From Svornostia sp051306365 (GTDB taxonomy: Bacteria; Actinomycetota; Thermoleophilia; Solirubrobacterales; Solirubrobacteraceae), in assembly GCA_051306365.1 (NCBI GenBank), contig JBPPNC010000105.1, positions 1 through 64,000 of the forward strand: DNA of 64,000 bases. The letters run 5' to 3'. The notes under the pieces are model-generated. The model ran no database searches and was not told the origin of the DNA. It saw only the letters and a list, made by a program, of their open reading frames with translations. Made by a program: the position numbers and the translations under genes. This document shows positions 49,757 through 58,021 of this stretch, in pieces (the first letter of the stretch is position 1; every line of letters begins with the position of its first letter).

Positions 49757-51337
49757 TCAGCGGCGCTGCACCTTGCGGGCAACATGCGCCAGCGGCCCGA
49801 GGATCGGGCGCAGGTGGCCGCGCAGTCGCCACCAGCCGCCCTGCTCGATCGCGGCGAGTGTGGCGTTGCGCTGATGCAGCCACGCGAGCTCGTCCTCGTC
49901 GGGCACCGGTCGTGACACGGTGGCGGCGAGCTGGCCTTCCAGCGCGTCGATGTGGGCCTGCAGCTCCGCCGCACGTGTGTTTGCGGCGTCGAGCTCACGG
50001 CGCAGATCTGCGGCGATCCGCGCTTGGCGTGCCGCTTCGAGCTGGGCTCCGAGCCGGGTGTTGACCTGCTCGTCGGAGTGCTGGCGGTACTCAAGCACCG
50101 GGTGGGCGACTCGTACCGCGCCTCGCCTTGACAGGAGCATCCGGGTGAAGAGGTCGTGGTCCTCGGGACCGTCGCCCTGGCGGTAGCCGCCGACCGCCTC
50201 GTAGTCAACGCGGCGGTACATGGACGAGCCGTGAATGAAGTTGGACTCCGCGATGTTCGCGATGTGCTCGGGCGTCGGATCGGGGAACCGCCAGAGGTAC
50301 ACGTCGTCCACGGCCGTCGTCTCAGCGCCGACCTTCTCGGCCAGCTCATGCGACCGGGGGCCGAAGATCACGGCGTCGGTGTAGGCGACGGCCGCGTCGG
50401 GGTTCGCGTCCAGCGCGGCCTTCGCGCGCTCGACGAAGTCGCTGCGCATCCGGTTGTCCGCTCCGAGGAAGACGACGTAGTCGCCGCTCGTGAGCGACAC
50501 CGCCTTGCGGAAGTTCTCGACGATTCCCAGGTTCTGATCGTTGAGCTCGACCGTGACCCGGTGGGAGTAGCGCGCGGCGATCTCCTGCGACCCGTCGGTG
50601 GAGCAGTCGTCGATGACCAGGATCTCCTCGACGCGCCCGGACTGTTGGAACACGGAGTCGAGCGCCTCGGGCAGGAACCGGCCGTAGTTGTAGTTCGGGA
50701 CGATCACCGAAACCGTCGAGCGGCTCAGGCTCCGCTCTTCATCGACCTCGAAGCGGGCGCGTGTGTATCGGTCGTCGGGATCGCCTTGCACGACGGACAC
50801 GGCCCCCTGGAACCTCGCTTCCACCGCGGCGCGCACGCGGAGGTCGTGCTCGCCATGCGGATAGGCGAACCAGCCCAGGTGCCGCCCGTCGCTGAACCGG
50901 TCGAGGATCTCCTGCGGCGGGGTGAGCTCGCGCGCGAGCCCCGCGTCGTCGAGGTCGGCGAGCTTGCCGTGCGTGCGTGTGTGCCACTGGATTCGGCCGC
51001 CGTGAGCCACGAGCGTGTCAAGCTCGTCGAGGCCGGCAAACCAGGCCCGCGGTTCCACGTGCTGGTCGAAGGTGTTCTCACAGCCGATCCAGTCGCCGAT
51101 GACGAACAGCTCAAACGGGTAGCCCCACTTCTCGAGAATCGGGCCTGCAAACGCGACGACGTTGGCGTAGACGCCGTCGAAGGTGATGACGGCGTGGTCG
51201 GGGTTGCGCGGGTCGTAGTTGTCGAGTGTGACGACGTCGTAGCCCCGCAGGTCCGCCATCTGGCGGTCGAACGCGTCGGCGGTCACCCACCAGTGCGACG
51301 CAGGGTGCAGGTCCACCTTGTGGTAGCAGAGGATCAC
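49757..51337 (-). CDS. Polysaccharide-deacetylase-like domain fused to GT2
   Basis: This 526-residue fusion has a NodB-homology domain at residues 1-200: ILCYHKVD, ITFDGVY (52-57) and HTRTH (119-123), then WFAYPHGEHD. The usual TFDDG motif is TFDGV, so the second Asp, which binds metal or acts as base, is missing. Residues 208-420 are a GT2 domain (VSVIVPNYNYGRFLPEALDS, VIDDCSTDGSQ, FLGADNRMRSDF, DGPEDHDLFTRML). A coiled coil (about 435-485) and a short basic tail finish it. The GTG at 51337 overlaps the upstream methyltransferase stop and sits at the start of homology. Confidence 0.85.
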   Translation of the reverse strand: MILCYHKVDLHPASHWWVTADAFDRQMADLRGYDVVTLDNYDPRNPDHAVITFDGVYANVVAFAGPILEKWGYPFELFVIGDWIGCENTFDQHVEPRAWFAGLDELDTLVAHGGRIQWHTRTHGKLADLDDAGLARELTPPQEILDRFSDGRHLGWFAYPHGEHDLRVRAAVEARFQGAVSVVQGDPDDRYTRARFEVDEERSLSRSTVSVIVPNYNYGRFLPEALDSVFQQSGRVEEILVIDDCSTDGSQEIAARYSHRVTVELNDQNLGIVENFRKAVSLTSGDYVVFLGADNRMRSDFVERAKAALDANPDAAVAYTDAVIFGPRSHELAEKVGAETTAVDDVYLWRFPDPTPEHIANIAESNFIHGSSMYRRVDYEAVGGYRQGDGPEDHDLFTRMLLSRRGAVRVAHPVLEYRQHSDEQVNTRLGAQLEAARQARIAADLRRELDAANTRAAELQAHIDALEGQLAATVSRPVPDEDELAWLHQRNATLAAIEQGGWWRLRGHLRPILGPLAHVARKVQRR

Positions 51338-51897
51338 GGGGCTTGGAAGATCTCGAGCCTGTGGAAGAACTCGCGGTACGGCTCCACGCCGATGGACAGC
51401 GTCGTCAGGGGAAGGCGGTGGGCGTTCCACTCGTCGATGTGGACCGACGCGATGATCGCGCGCGGCGAGGCCAGCCGGTGGAGGATCTCGGCGACGACCG
51501 AGAAACCGCCCCCGATGTACTGCGGATACAGAACACCGGTGATCACTATGAGGTCGAAGGTGCCGCCGAGCTCCTCGGGCCGCAGGTCGAAGAGGGAGCG
51601 CGCCTCGAATCGGAAGGTGCGACCGGGCGTAGACTTCACTCGCTCTCGTGCGTACTCGACGGCGCGCTCGGACAGGTCGACGCCCACGATCTCGCGTCCG
51701 GGGAGCTCGACGGTCACGAAGCCGTTGCCACAGCCGATGTCGAGCGCGCGCTCGTAGTCCAGCCTGGGCAGGGCGGCGCGCAGGCGGGCGACACGCGCGC
51801 GATCGTCCGGTGTCGTGTCGTACGCCCACGGGTCCGCGACGTCGTAGAACGCTTCGAGTTCCTCGCGGCTCTGCACACCTGTCGGGTTGACCGGCAC
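51334..51897 (-). CDS. NodS-like SAM-dependent methyltransferase
   Basis: This 187-residue protein opens with FYDVADPWAYDTTPDD, the opening of NodS-type N-methyltransferases that act on deacetylated amino sugars. It continues with ALDIGCGNGFVTVEL (motif I), VGVDLSERAVEYARER and FDLIVITGVLYPQYIG. It is coupled to the deacetylase-like/GT2 gene, so the pair parallels the NodB/NodS order (deacetylate, then N-methylate). The GTG at 51897 is chosen because TAGGCT stands 7 bases upstream on the minus strand. Confidence 0.85.
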   Translation of the reverse strand: MPVNPTGVQSREELEAFYDVADPWAYDTTPDDRARVARLRAALPRLDYERALDIGCGNGFVTVELPGREIVGVDLSERAVEYARERVKSTPGRTFRFEARSLFDLRPEELGGTFDLIVITGVLYPQYIGGGFSVVAEILHRLASPRAIIASVHIDEWNAHRLPLTTLSIGVEPYREFFHRLEIFQAP

Positions 51898-51904
51898 GGT
51901 TGGG

Positions 51905-51962
51905 AGCCTAGCGACGGCGGGTGGCCTGTCGGCGCGCGGGCGTGCGCCTCGGCCTCTACCCT
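51905..51962. promoter_or_regulatory. Divergent -10-like boxes at the boundary of the polysaccharide locus
   Basis: On the minus strand TAGGCT (51910-51905) lies 7 bases before the methyltransferase GTG. On the plus strand TACCCT (51957-51962) lies 11 bases before the heme A synthase ATG. Confidence 0.45.
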
Positions 51963-51973
51963 GTCTGGTCGGC

Positions 51974-52927
51974 ATGCGCCTCCCCGAGATCTCCCCGCGC
52001 ACCTACGCCATCGTCGCCACCGCCGCGACGGTCAGCCTCGCCCTCATCGTCCTGACGGGCGCCGGCGTCCGCCTTACGGGCTCGGGCCTTGGGTGCACGA
52101 ACTGGCCCACCTGCGACGGCGACGTGGTCGCGCCGGCCACGGTCCATTCGTGGATCGAGTACGGCAACCGGCTGATCAGCGGGCTCGTCGGCCTGCTGGC
52201 GATCGCCGCCGGCCTCCTCGCCTTCCGGCGCCGCCCGTATCGCCGCGACCTCGCGATCCTCGGCACGCTGCTGCCGATCGGCGTCGTCATGCAGGCTGTG
52301 CTCGGGATGTGGACGGTGAAGTACCACCTCCAGCCCGGCTTTGTCATGGGGCACTTCCTGCTTTCGATGGTGATCCTCATCGCCGCCGTGATGCTCGTCT
52401 GGTGCGCGTGGCACGAGCCGGGAAGTCGTCCCCGCAACCCCGACATGCTCGCCGTCTGGGGCACACGGGCGCTGTTCCCGATCTCGAGCCTCCTCTTCTT
52501 CATGGGCACCGTCGCCACCGCGGCCGGTCCCCATCCCGGCAGCGCCCGGACCGGCGAGGTCGTCCACCGGCTGGACTGGCGCGGCAGCGACACCGTCGAA
52601 TGGGCGATCCACACGCACGGCCGGCTCGGCACGGCACTTGGCGTGTCGTGCGTGATCCTCTGGCTCCTGCTGCGCCGCCGCGGCGCCGACAAGCAGCTGC
52701 TCAACGCCCTCGCGGCCACCGCCGTGCTCATCGGCATCCAGGGCGTCGTGGGCGCGATCCAGTACTTCAACGGCCTGCCCGCGGGTGTCGTGTGGATCCA
52801 CATCGTGGTCGCCACTGCGGCGTGGATGACGATGATGTGGGCGGTCTGCGCCGCCGGGCGGGCGGTGCCGAAGGCCGAGCGGGTGAAGGAGCCGACCCGG
52901 CCGAAGGTCGAAGCGTCAGCCGCCTAG
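51974..52927 (+). CDS. ctaA: Heme A synthase (COX15/CtaA)
   Basis: This 317-residue membrane protein has eight helices and oxidises the C8 methyl of heme O to make heme A for cytochrome c oxidase. The first loop GSGLGCTNWPTCDG has the Cys pair seen in many CtaA proteins. Heme-ligand histidines appear in HSWIEYGNRLISGLVG, VMGHFLLSM, WAIHTHGRLGTAL and WIHIVVATA, matching the four-His arrangement. Homology begins at MRLPEISPRTYAIV, just after the TACCCT box. It marks the return to housekeeping genes. Confidence 0.95.
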   Translation: MRLPEISPRTYAIVATAATVSLALIVLTGAGVRLTGSGLGCTNWPTCDGDVVAPATVHSWIEYGNRLISGLVGLLAIAAGLLAFRRRPYRRDLAILGTLLPIGVVMQAVLGMWTVKYHLQPGFVMGHFLLSMVILIAAVMLVWCAWHEPGSRPRNPDMLAVWGTRALFPISSLLFFMGTVATAAGPHPGSARTGEVVHRLDWRGSDTVEWAIHTHGRLGTALGVSCVILWLLLRRRGADKQLLNALAATAVLIGIQGVVGAIQYFNGLPAGVVWIHIVVATAAWMTMMWAVCAAGRAVPKAERVKEPTRPKVEASAA

Positions 52928-53193
52928 GCGCGACAGCGCTTCCAGCATCAGCGCGGTCCCGGCCGTCACACCGCACAGGCGCCACATCAGGGGGGACCGC
53001 CGGCGGCTGTGGGGGTGGGGGATACGGCTTCCCCGCCGGCGAAGGTCGCGGCGTGAAAGGGCGCTCGCGTAGATGTGGGTAGGCGGCGGCATGACGACCG
53101 GGTGGACCGTGGTGCACGCTCCCGTCGGAGCACCGCTGACCAGATCAGGTCCGTCGGACGACTGTCAACCGTGTGGCCAGAAAGAAGCCGCAA
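52928..53193. other. Intergenic region with hairpin
   Basis: This 266-base gap lies between convergent ctaA and the iron-transport operon. It contains an inverted repeat GCCGGCGG (52999-53006) / CCGCCGGC (53033-53040) with a 26-base loop, a possible end structure for the ctaA mRNA but without a U-tract. On the minus strand there is an isolated TTGACA (53168-53163) and a 23-codon frame (52987-52916) I do not call as a gene. No tRNA or known riboswitch was seen. Confidence 0.35.
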
Positions 53194-54234
53194 TCACGGA
53201 GATCCTGTGGGGGCGAACACGTTCAGCGGGCCGTCGATCGCGACGTGCACACGGTCGCCTTCGTGCCACACCGGGTGGGAGAGCGACCGTGAGCGGATCC
53301 GCCGGCCCGACGGCAGTTCGACGTGCACGAGCTGGTCGTGGCCGAAGTACTCGCGCTGCACGACGCGCCCCTCGACCCGCCGGCCCGACCCGCGCGAGCC
53401 GAGCGACAGCGAGACCGCCTCGGGGCGGACGAGCACATCGGCAGCGCCCCGGAAGCCGGGGTCGACCGGCAGCCGTCCGAGCTCGAAGTCGACATGGCCG
53501 TCCAACGCCTCGCCGGGCAGGACGTCCGCTTCGCCCAGGAACGTCGCGACCCAGCGGGTCGCGGGCCGGCCGTAGACCTCCTCGGGCGTGCCTATCTGCT
53601 CCACCCGTCCGGCGTGCATGACGGCCACGGTGTCGGCGAGCGAGAGCGCCTCCTCCTGGTCGTGCGTGACGAACAGCGCGGTGACCCCGGCACGCTCGAG
53701 GATCGACCGGACTTCACCGCGCACCGACGCGCGCAGCGCCGCGTCCAGGCCGCTGAACGGCTCGTCGAGGAGCACGAGCGCCGGGGTCGCTGCGATTGCC
53801 CGCGCCAGCGCCACCCGCTGCTGCTGCCCGCCCGAGAGCGCATGCGGATGGCGGTCTCCCAGCCCGGTGAGACCCACGAGCTCGAGCAGCTCGTCCACCC
53901 GCGCCCCGCGTTCGCCCCGGCCCAGCCCGAACCCCACGTTCTCCGCCACGCTGAGGTGCGGGAACAGCGCGTAGTCCTGGAAGACCATCCCGATGCCGCG
54001 CTTCTCCGGTGCCAGCATCGCCCCGTCCCCGGCGACGAGCCGGTCGCCCACCCGGATCGTGCCCGCGTCGGGCGTCTCGAACCCGGCGAGCAGGCGGAGC
54101 ATCGTCGTCTTGCCGCAGCCCGACGGGCCGAGCAGCGCGCAGATCTCGCCCTCGGGGACCTCGAGGTCCACGCCGTCGACCGCCCGGGCGGCGCCGAACG
54201 CCTTGTGCAGGCCGGTGATCGAGATCGCGCTCAT
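53194..54234 (-). CDS. fbpC: Iron(III) ABC transporter ATPase
   Basis: This 346-residue ATPase has Walker A GPSGCGKTT, Q-loop VFQDYALFPHL, signature LSGGQQQR, Walker B LVLLDEPFSGLD and switch FVTHDQEEA. A C-terminal TOBE-type region begins around residue 240 with ADVLVRPEAVSL. Length and architecture match FbpC/FutC. It is the last gene of an operon with the permease (ATGA overlap) and the binding lipoprotein. It drives uptake of ferric iron into the cytoplasm. Confidence 0.92.
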   Translation of the reverse strand: MSAISITGLHKAFGAARAVDGVDLEVPEGEICALLGPSGCGKTTMLRLLAGFETPDAGTIRVGDRLVAGDGAMLAPEKRGIGMVFQDYALFPHLSVAENVGFGLGRGERGARVDELLELVGLTGLGDRHPHALSGGQQQRVALARAIAATPALVLLDEPFSGLDAALRASVRGEVRSILERAGVTALFVTHDQEEALSLADTVAVMHAGRVEQIGTPEEVYGRPATRWVATFLGEADVLPGEALDGHVDFELGRLPVDPGFRGAADVLVRPEAVSLSLGSRGSGRRVEGRVVQREYFGHDQLVHVELPSGRRIRSRSLSHPVWHEGDRVHVAIDGPLNVFAPTGSP

Positions 54235-55805
54235 GTGTCAGAACGCTCGCGCAGGACGAGGATCGCCATGGGCACCGCCGAGACGGCGAGCAGCAGCAGG
54301 GACGGGGCCGCGCCGCGCTCGTAGAAGCCGACGCTCGTGGTGCGCCAGACGTCGATCGCGAGCGTGTCGAAGCCTATCGGCGCGAGGATGAGCGTCGCCG
54401 GGAGTTCCTTCACCGCCGTGAGGAAGACGAGCGCTGCACCCGCGGCTGCACCGCCGCGCAGCAGCGGTGCGGTGACCGAGACGAACGCGCGCGTCGGCGA
54501 GCGCCCGAGCGACCGCGCGGCCTCTTCCAGGCGCGGGTCGACCTGCAGCACGGCGGTGCGCACCGCGCCGATGGCCTGCGGCAGGAAGAGGATCACGAGC
54601 GCCACCACGAGCATGAAGAGCGTCTGGTAGAGCCCGATCACCGCGCGGGTCGCGAAGAACACGAGCGCCAGCGCCACGACGATCCCCGGCAGCGCATGCC
54701 CGAGGTACGCGCCGCCTTCGATGAGCCGCGGCCAGCGGCCCCGGTACCGCGCGGCCAGCAGCGCGACCGGCAGCGCGCACAGCACCGCGACCCCGGCGGC
54801 CAACCCCGCCGCCAGCAGCGAGTGCCCGGCCGACGTGAACACCGCGCCCCACTCGACGGTGCCCGAGATCGAGCGCGTCGTCCACAGCGCGAGCATCCCG
54901 ACGGGCAGCGCCAGCGCCAGCCCGACGACGCCCGCGCAGAACGCCACTGCCGGCCAGCGCCAGCGCCCGAGCGCGACGGGCCGCGGCGGCCGCGCCGTCC
55001 CCGGGGCGCTGCGGTGCAGCGCGCCCGAGCGCCGCGAGCGCGCTTCCAGCCACAGGATCACGAGCGTCACGAGCACCAGCAGCGTGGCCAGTGACGCCGC
55101 GCCCACCCGGTCGAACGACGAGCGGTACTGGGTGTAGATCACGCGCGTGAACGAGTCGAAGCGCATGATCGACACCGCGCCGAAGTCGCTCAGGACGTAG
55201 AGCGAGACGAGCAGCGCGCCCGCGCCGACCGCGGGCAGGAGCTGGGGGAGCACGACGCCGCGGTACGCCGCCCACCCCGAGCGGCCCATCCCGCGCGCGG
55301 CCTCCTCCAGCGACGGGTCCATCCGCCGCAGCACCGCCTGCAGCGGCAGCAGCACATACGGGAAGCAGAACAGCGTGAGCGCCAGCCACGCGCCCCAGAA
55401 CCCGTACAGGGACGGCAGCCGGTCGATCCCCAGCGGGCCCTCCAGGACGCCCTGCAGCTCGCCGCGCGGGCCGAGCGCGCTTACCAGCAGGTACGCCCCG
55501 ATGTAGCTCGGGATCACCAGCGGCAGCGCGCACAGCACCGACCACACGCCGCGGCCCGGCAGGTCGGTGCGGACCGTCAGCCAGCTGATCGGCAGCGAGA
55601 TCGCGACCGTCGCCGCGGTCACCGCCACGGCCAGGCCGACGCTGCGCAGCATCAGCTCCAGCGCGCGCGCCGACCACACCGTCTCCCACCACTGCGGCAG
55701 GTCGCCGAGGACGACCCACGCGAGGTACGCGACGGGCAGGACCGCGCCGGCCGCCACGAGCCCCGCCGTGGCGAGCAGCGCCGGGGGTGCGGCGCGACGG
55801 GTCAT
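54231..55805 (-). CDS. fbpB: Iron(III) ABC transporter permease, two-unit FbpB type
   Basis: This 524-residue protein has twelve helices in two homologous halves, each with a BPD_transp_1 EAA-type loop: EEAARGMGRSGWAAYRGVVL in the first half and EEAARSLGRSPTRAFVSVTA in the second. This duplicated layout is typical of FbpB/SfuB permeases. It lies between fbpA (4-bp gap) and fbpC (ATGA overlap). Confidence 0.92.
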   Translation of the reverse strand: MTRRAAPPALLATAGLVAAGAVLPVAYLAWVVLGDLPQWWETVWSARALELMLRSVGLAVAVTAATVAISLPISWLTVRTDLPGRGVWSVLCALPLVIPSYIGAYLLVSALGPRGELQGVLEGPLGIDRLPSLYGFWGAWLALTLFCFPYVLLPLQAVLRRMDPSLEEAARGMGRSGWAAYRGVVLPQLLPAVGAGALLVSLYVLSDFGAVSIMRFDSFTRVIYTQYRSSFDRVGAASLATLLVLVTLVILWLEARSRRSGALHRSAPGTARPPRPVALGRWRWPAVAFCAGVVGLALALPVGMLALWTTRSISGTVEWGAVFTSAGHSLLAAGLAAGVAVLCALPVALLAARYRGRWPRLIEGGAYLGHALPGIVVALALVFFATRAVIGLYQTLFMLVVALVILFLPQAIGAVRTAVLQVDPRLEEAARSLGRSPTRAFVSVTAPLLRGGAAAGAALVFLTAVKELPATLILAPIGFDTLAIDVWRTTSVGFYERGAAPSLLLLAVSAVPMAILVLRERSDT

Positions 55806-55809
55806 CCGG

Positions 55810-56820
55810 TCACAGGACCCCGGTCTGCTGCAGGAGCTCCACGGTGCCCTGCAGGTCGTCGAGCTGGTTGAGGTCGATGTCGGGCTGCTCGATCTCGTCG
55901 AGCGGCTGCAGCGACGGGTCGGCCTCGACGCCCGGCACGACGGGGTACTCCTTCAGCTCGTCGGCGAAGTACTTCTGGCTCTCGTCGGTCAGGAGGAAGT
56001 CGACGAACCGCTGCGCCTTCTCCTGCTGGTTGGCGCTCGCCAGGATGCCGACGCCCGCGACGTTCACCAGCGCGCCGATGTCGCCGTCACCCGGCTCGTA
56101 GATCCCGACGGGGTAGTCCTCGCCCTCCTCGGCGATGGCCTCGGCGACGTAGTAGTGGTTGAGCAGCCCGGCGTCGATCTCGCCCTTGGCGATCGCGTCG
56201 CGGATCGCGATGTTGTTCTCATAGGCTTGGACGTCGTTGGCGAGCATGCCCTCGAGCCACGCCTGCGTCTGCTCCTCACCGAGCTCCGCGCGCATGGCGG
56301 TGACAAACGACTGGAACGACGCGTTCGTCGGCGCCCACGCGATCCGGCCCTTCCACTCCTCGTCGGTGAGATCGAGGACGGATGCCGGGAGGTCGCCGGG
56401 CTGCAGCTTGCGCTTGTCGTAGGCGATGACGCGGGCCCGCGCTGACGTCCCGACCCAGTCGCCCTTGGCCGAGCGGAACGCCTCGGGGACCTTGTTGAGC
56501 GTGGCGGCGGGCAGTGCGCCCAGCAGCGACTCGTTCTGGAGCGCGCCGAGCGCGCCGGCGTCCTGGCTGAAGAACGCGTCCGCCGGCGAGGCCTTGCCCT
56601 CCTCGATGATCGTCGCCGCCAGCTCGGGGGAGTCGGCGTACTTGACCTCCGTCTCGATGCCGGTCTCCTGCTCGAAGCGTTCGACGAGTGGCCCGACGAG
56701 GTCCTCGTTGCGTCCGGAGTAGACGACGAGCGCGTCCTCGGACGGGCCGTCGTCCCCGCACGCCGAGACGGCGAAGGCGAGCAGGGGCACGGCGAGGAGG
56801 AGCAGGAGGATCCGGGGCAT
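55810..56820 (-). CDS. fbpA: Iron(III)-binding lipoprotein of ABC importer
   Basis: This 336-residue protein has a lipoprotein signal ending in AVSAC (Cys21 is the lipidation site), which would anchor it to the outer face of the membrane. The mature part opens VVYSGRNEDLVGPLVERFE and includes KASPADAFFSQDAGALGAL, DLPASVLDLTDEEWKGRIAW and LLNHYYVAEAI, whose adjacent tyrosines are the usual iron ligands in FbpA/FutA. GAGG 6 bases before the ATG gives a plausible ribosome site. No convincing DtxR/IdeR operator was seen upstream. Confidence 0.92.
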   Translation of the reverse strand: MPRILLLLLAVPLLAFAVSACGDDGPSEDALVVYSGRNEDLVGPLVERFEQETGIETEVKYADSPELAATIIEEGKASPADAFFSQDAGALGALQNESLLGALPAATLNKVPEAFRSAKGDWVGTSARARVIAYDKRKLQPGDLPASVLDLTDEEWKGRIAWAPTNASFQSFVTAMRAELGEEQTQAWLEGMLANDVQAYENNIAIRDAIAKGEIDAGLLNHYYVAEAIAEEGEDYPVGIYEPGDGDIGALVNVAGVGILASANQQEKAQRFVDFLLTDESQKYFADELKEYPVVPGVEADPSLQPLDEIEQPDIDLNQLDDLQGTVELLQQTGVL

Positions 56821-56961
56821 GTACGACCTCGTGGAGGGGAGTTAGGGGACCCGAAGGCCGAGACAGCTTGCCACAGACGGGCTCCTCCGATCCGCCCGGT
56901 CGCGCCTCGATGAACCGCTGACGGTCAGCCCGACGTAAGTCTGGGTACACCCCCTCGTGAG

Positions 56962-57180
56962 ATGGACATGATCACCCAGACCCCCACCGACCTGTACGAG
57001 CGCCTCGAGCTACTGCGCATCGAGCGGGCCCTGGCGATGGGGTGCGAGCTGCGCCACGACCCGGCGTACATGGCGGATCTCGACACGGAGATCGCCGCCA
57101 TGCACGCCGCGTGGATCGGCGCGGCCGTCACCGAGATCGCCGTGCTCCGCGCGCAGCTGGCCGGCGCGCCGCAGGGCTAG
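56962..57180 (+). CDS. Small hypothetical protein
   Basis: This 72-residue acidic-to-neutral helical protein (TDLYERLELLRIERALAMGC and ADLDTEIAAMHAAWIG) is likely a small helical bundle or coiled coil. No family is recognised. TACACC stands 10 bases before the ATG; a second ATG is at 56968. Its stop codon overlaps the stop codon of the convergent gene in a shared CTAG. Absence of stop codons over a short GC-rich stretch is weak evidence, so moderate confidence. Confidence 0.55.
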   Translation: MDMITQTPTDLYERLELLRIERALAMGCELRHDPAYMADLDTEIAAMHAAWIGAAVTEIAVLRAQLAGAPQG

Positions 57181-57941
57181 AGCCCAGGCGGGTGCCGGGC
57201 GACGAAGCCGTTGCGTGAGCGCATCTCGCTCTGCCACCGCGAGCCGGTCGTCTTCGTGCCCGATGTGTCGAATCGCACGCCCGCGACCTCGAGGAAGACG
57301 TGGCCGTCGTGGGTCCAGACAGTCACCCACTTGCCCTTGCCCGGCTTGCCCCAGCCCTTGAGCTGGCCTGACGTCAGCGACCGGTCGAGCAGCCCTGCGG
57401 ACGCGAGCGCGAACGACACCGAGCCAGAGCAGTCGTAGCCCTCGTCCTGCCACTTGCCGTGGCCGCCGCCCCAGAGGTACGGGGTGCGCGCGATGCCGTT
57501 GCCCGCCTCGATGATCTGTTTGACCTCCGGCGGGCTCTCCAGCGGCGGGAGCGCGATCCCGTTCTCCAGGACCTCGGCGCGCACGATCGTCTGGTCTGTG
57601 TCGTCGCTCGTCGGGTCCAGCGCTTCGGCGGACACGGCGGGGACGGTCATGGTCTCCGCATCCCTGGCCTGCTGCTGCAGCCCGCGAGCGGCCTTCGCCT
57701 CGGCCCGCTCGGCGTCGGCGTCGGCGCGGCGGTCGGCCTCCCGCTGCGCCGCGCGCTCGAGCGCGCCGCGCGCCTCGGTGGCGATGCGCGTGGTCTCCGG
57801 CGGCAGCGGCATCGGCGACGCGACTGCGCGCAGGGCACGGGAGGGCGTCTCGTCGCCGAACGCCGTGGCGACGAGGGCGATGAGGCCGAGGAGCGCGAGC
57901 GCCGTGGCGGCGCCGGCGAGGATCCGGCGGGAACGAGCCAT
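57177..57941 (-). CDS. Secreted NlpC/P60-like cell-wall hydrolase
   Basis: This 254-residue protein has an N-terminal signal/anchor helix (LAGAATALALLGLIALVATA), then a predicted coiled coil (about 58-95, Ala/Glu/Arg rich), then a catalytic domain from about 140. TPYLWGGGHGK and EGYDCSGSVSFAL (Cys172) are the NlpC/P60 Cys motif, and HDGHVFLEVAGVRFD supplies the His. These enzymes cut peptidoglycan stem peptides. ATG 57941 is preferred to GTG 57944. Convergent with the 72-residue gene. Confidence 0.85.
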   Translation of the reverse strand: MARSRRILAGAATALALLGLIALVATAFGDETPSRALRAVASPMPLPPETTRIATEARGALERAAQREADRRADADAERAEAKAARGLQQQARDAETMTVPAVSAEALDPTSDDTDQTIVRAEVLENGIALPPLESPPEVKQIIEAGNGIARTPYLWGGGHGKWQDEGYDCSGSVSFALASAGLLDRSLTSGQLKGWGKPGKGKWVTVWTHDGHVFLEVAGVRFDTSGTKTTGSRWQSEMRSRNGFVARHPPGL

Positions 57942-58000
57942 CACCAGGAGTATCGGCCATCGGCGCCCTGGGTCGCAGCAGGCCGATTAGGCGACCTTCC

Positions 58001-58021
58001 AACTACAGTGGGTGGGTAGTT
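58001..58021 (+). promoter_or_regulatory. Inverted repeat abutting the acyl-CoA dehydrogenase start
   Basis: AACTAC and GTAGTT form a perfect 6-bp inverted repeat with a 9-base spacer. Its right arm ends directly before the ATG at 58022. It contains TACAGT (58004-58009), a candidate -10 element, so a bound protein would block transcription. It differs from the FadR-type operator at 60759. Confidence 0.45.

Noticed and set aside
52916..52987. A 23-codon minus-strand frame after ctaA
   Set aside because: It is too short, overlaps the ctaA 3' end and has no convincing start signal. The isolated TTGACA upstream lacks a well-spaced -10.
53092..53621. Plus-strand frame starting in the ctaA-fbpC gap
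   Set aside because: Most of it is antisense to fbpC and Arg/Pro-rich; no ribosome site or domain.
56821..56961. Possible DtxR/IdeR iron box upstream of fbpA
   Set aside because: Only a half-site-like TTAGG is present; the second half and symmetry are missing, so iron regulation is not claimed from sequence.
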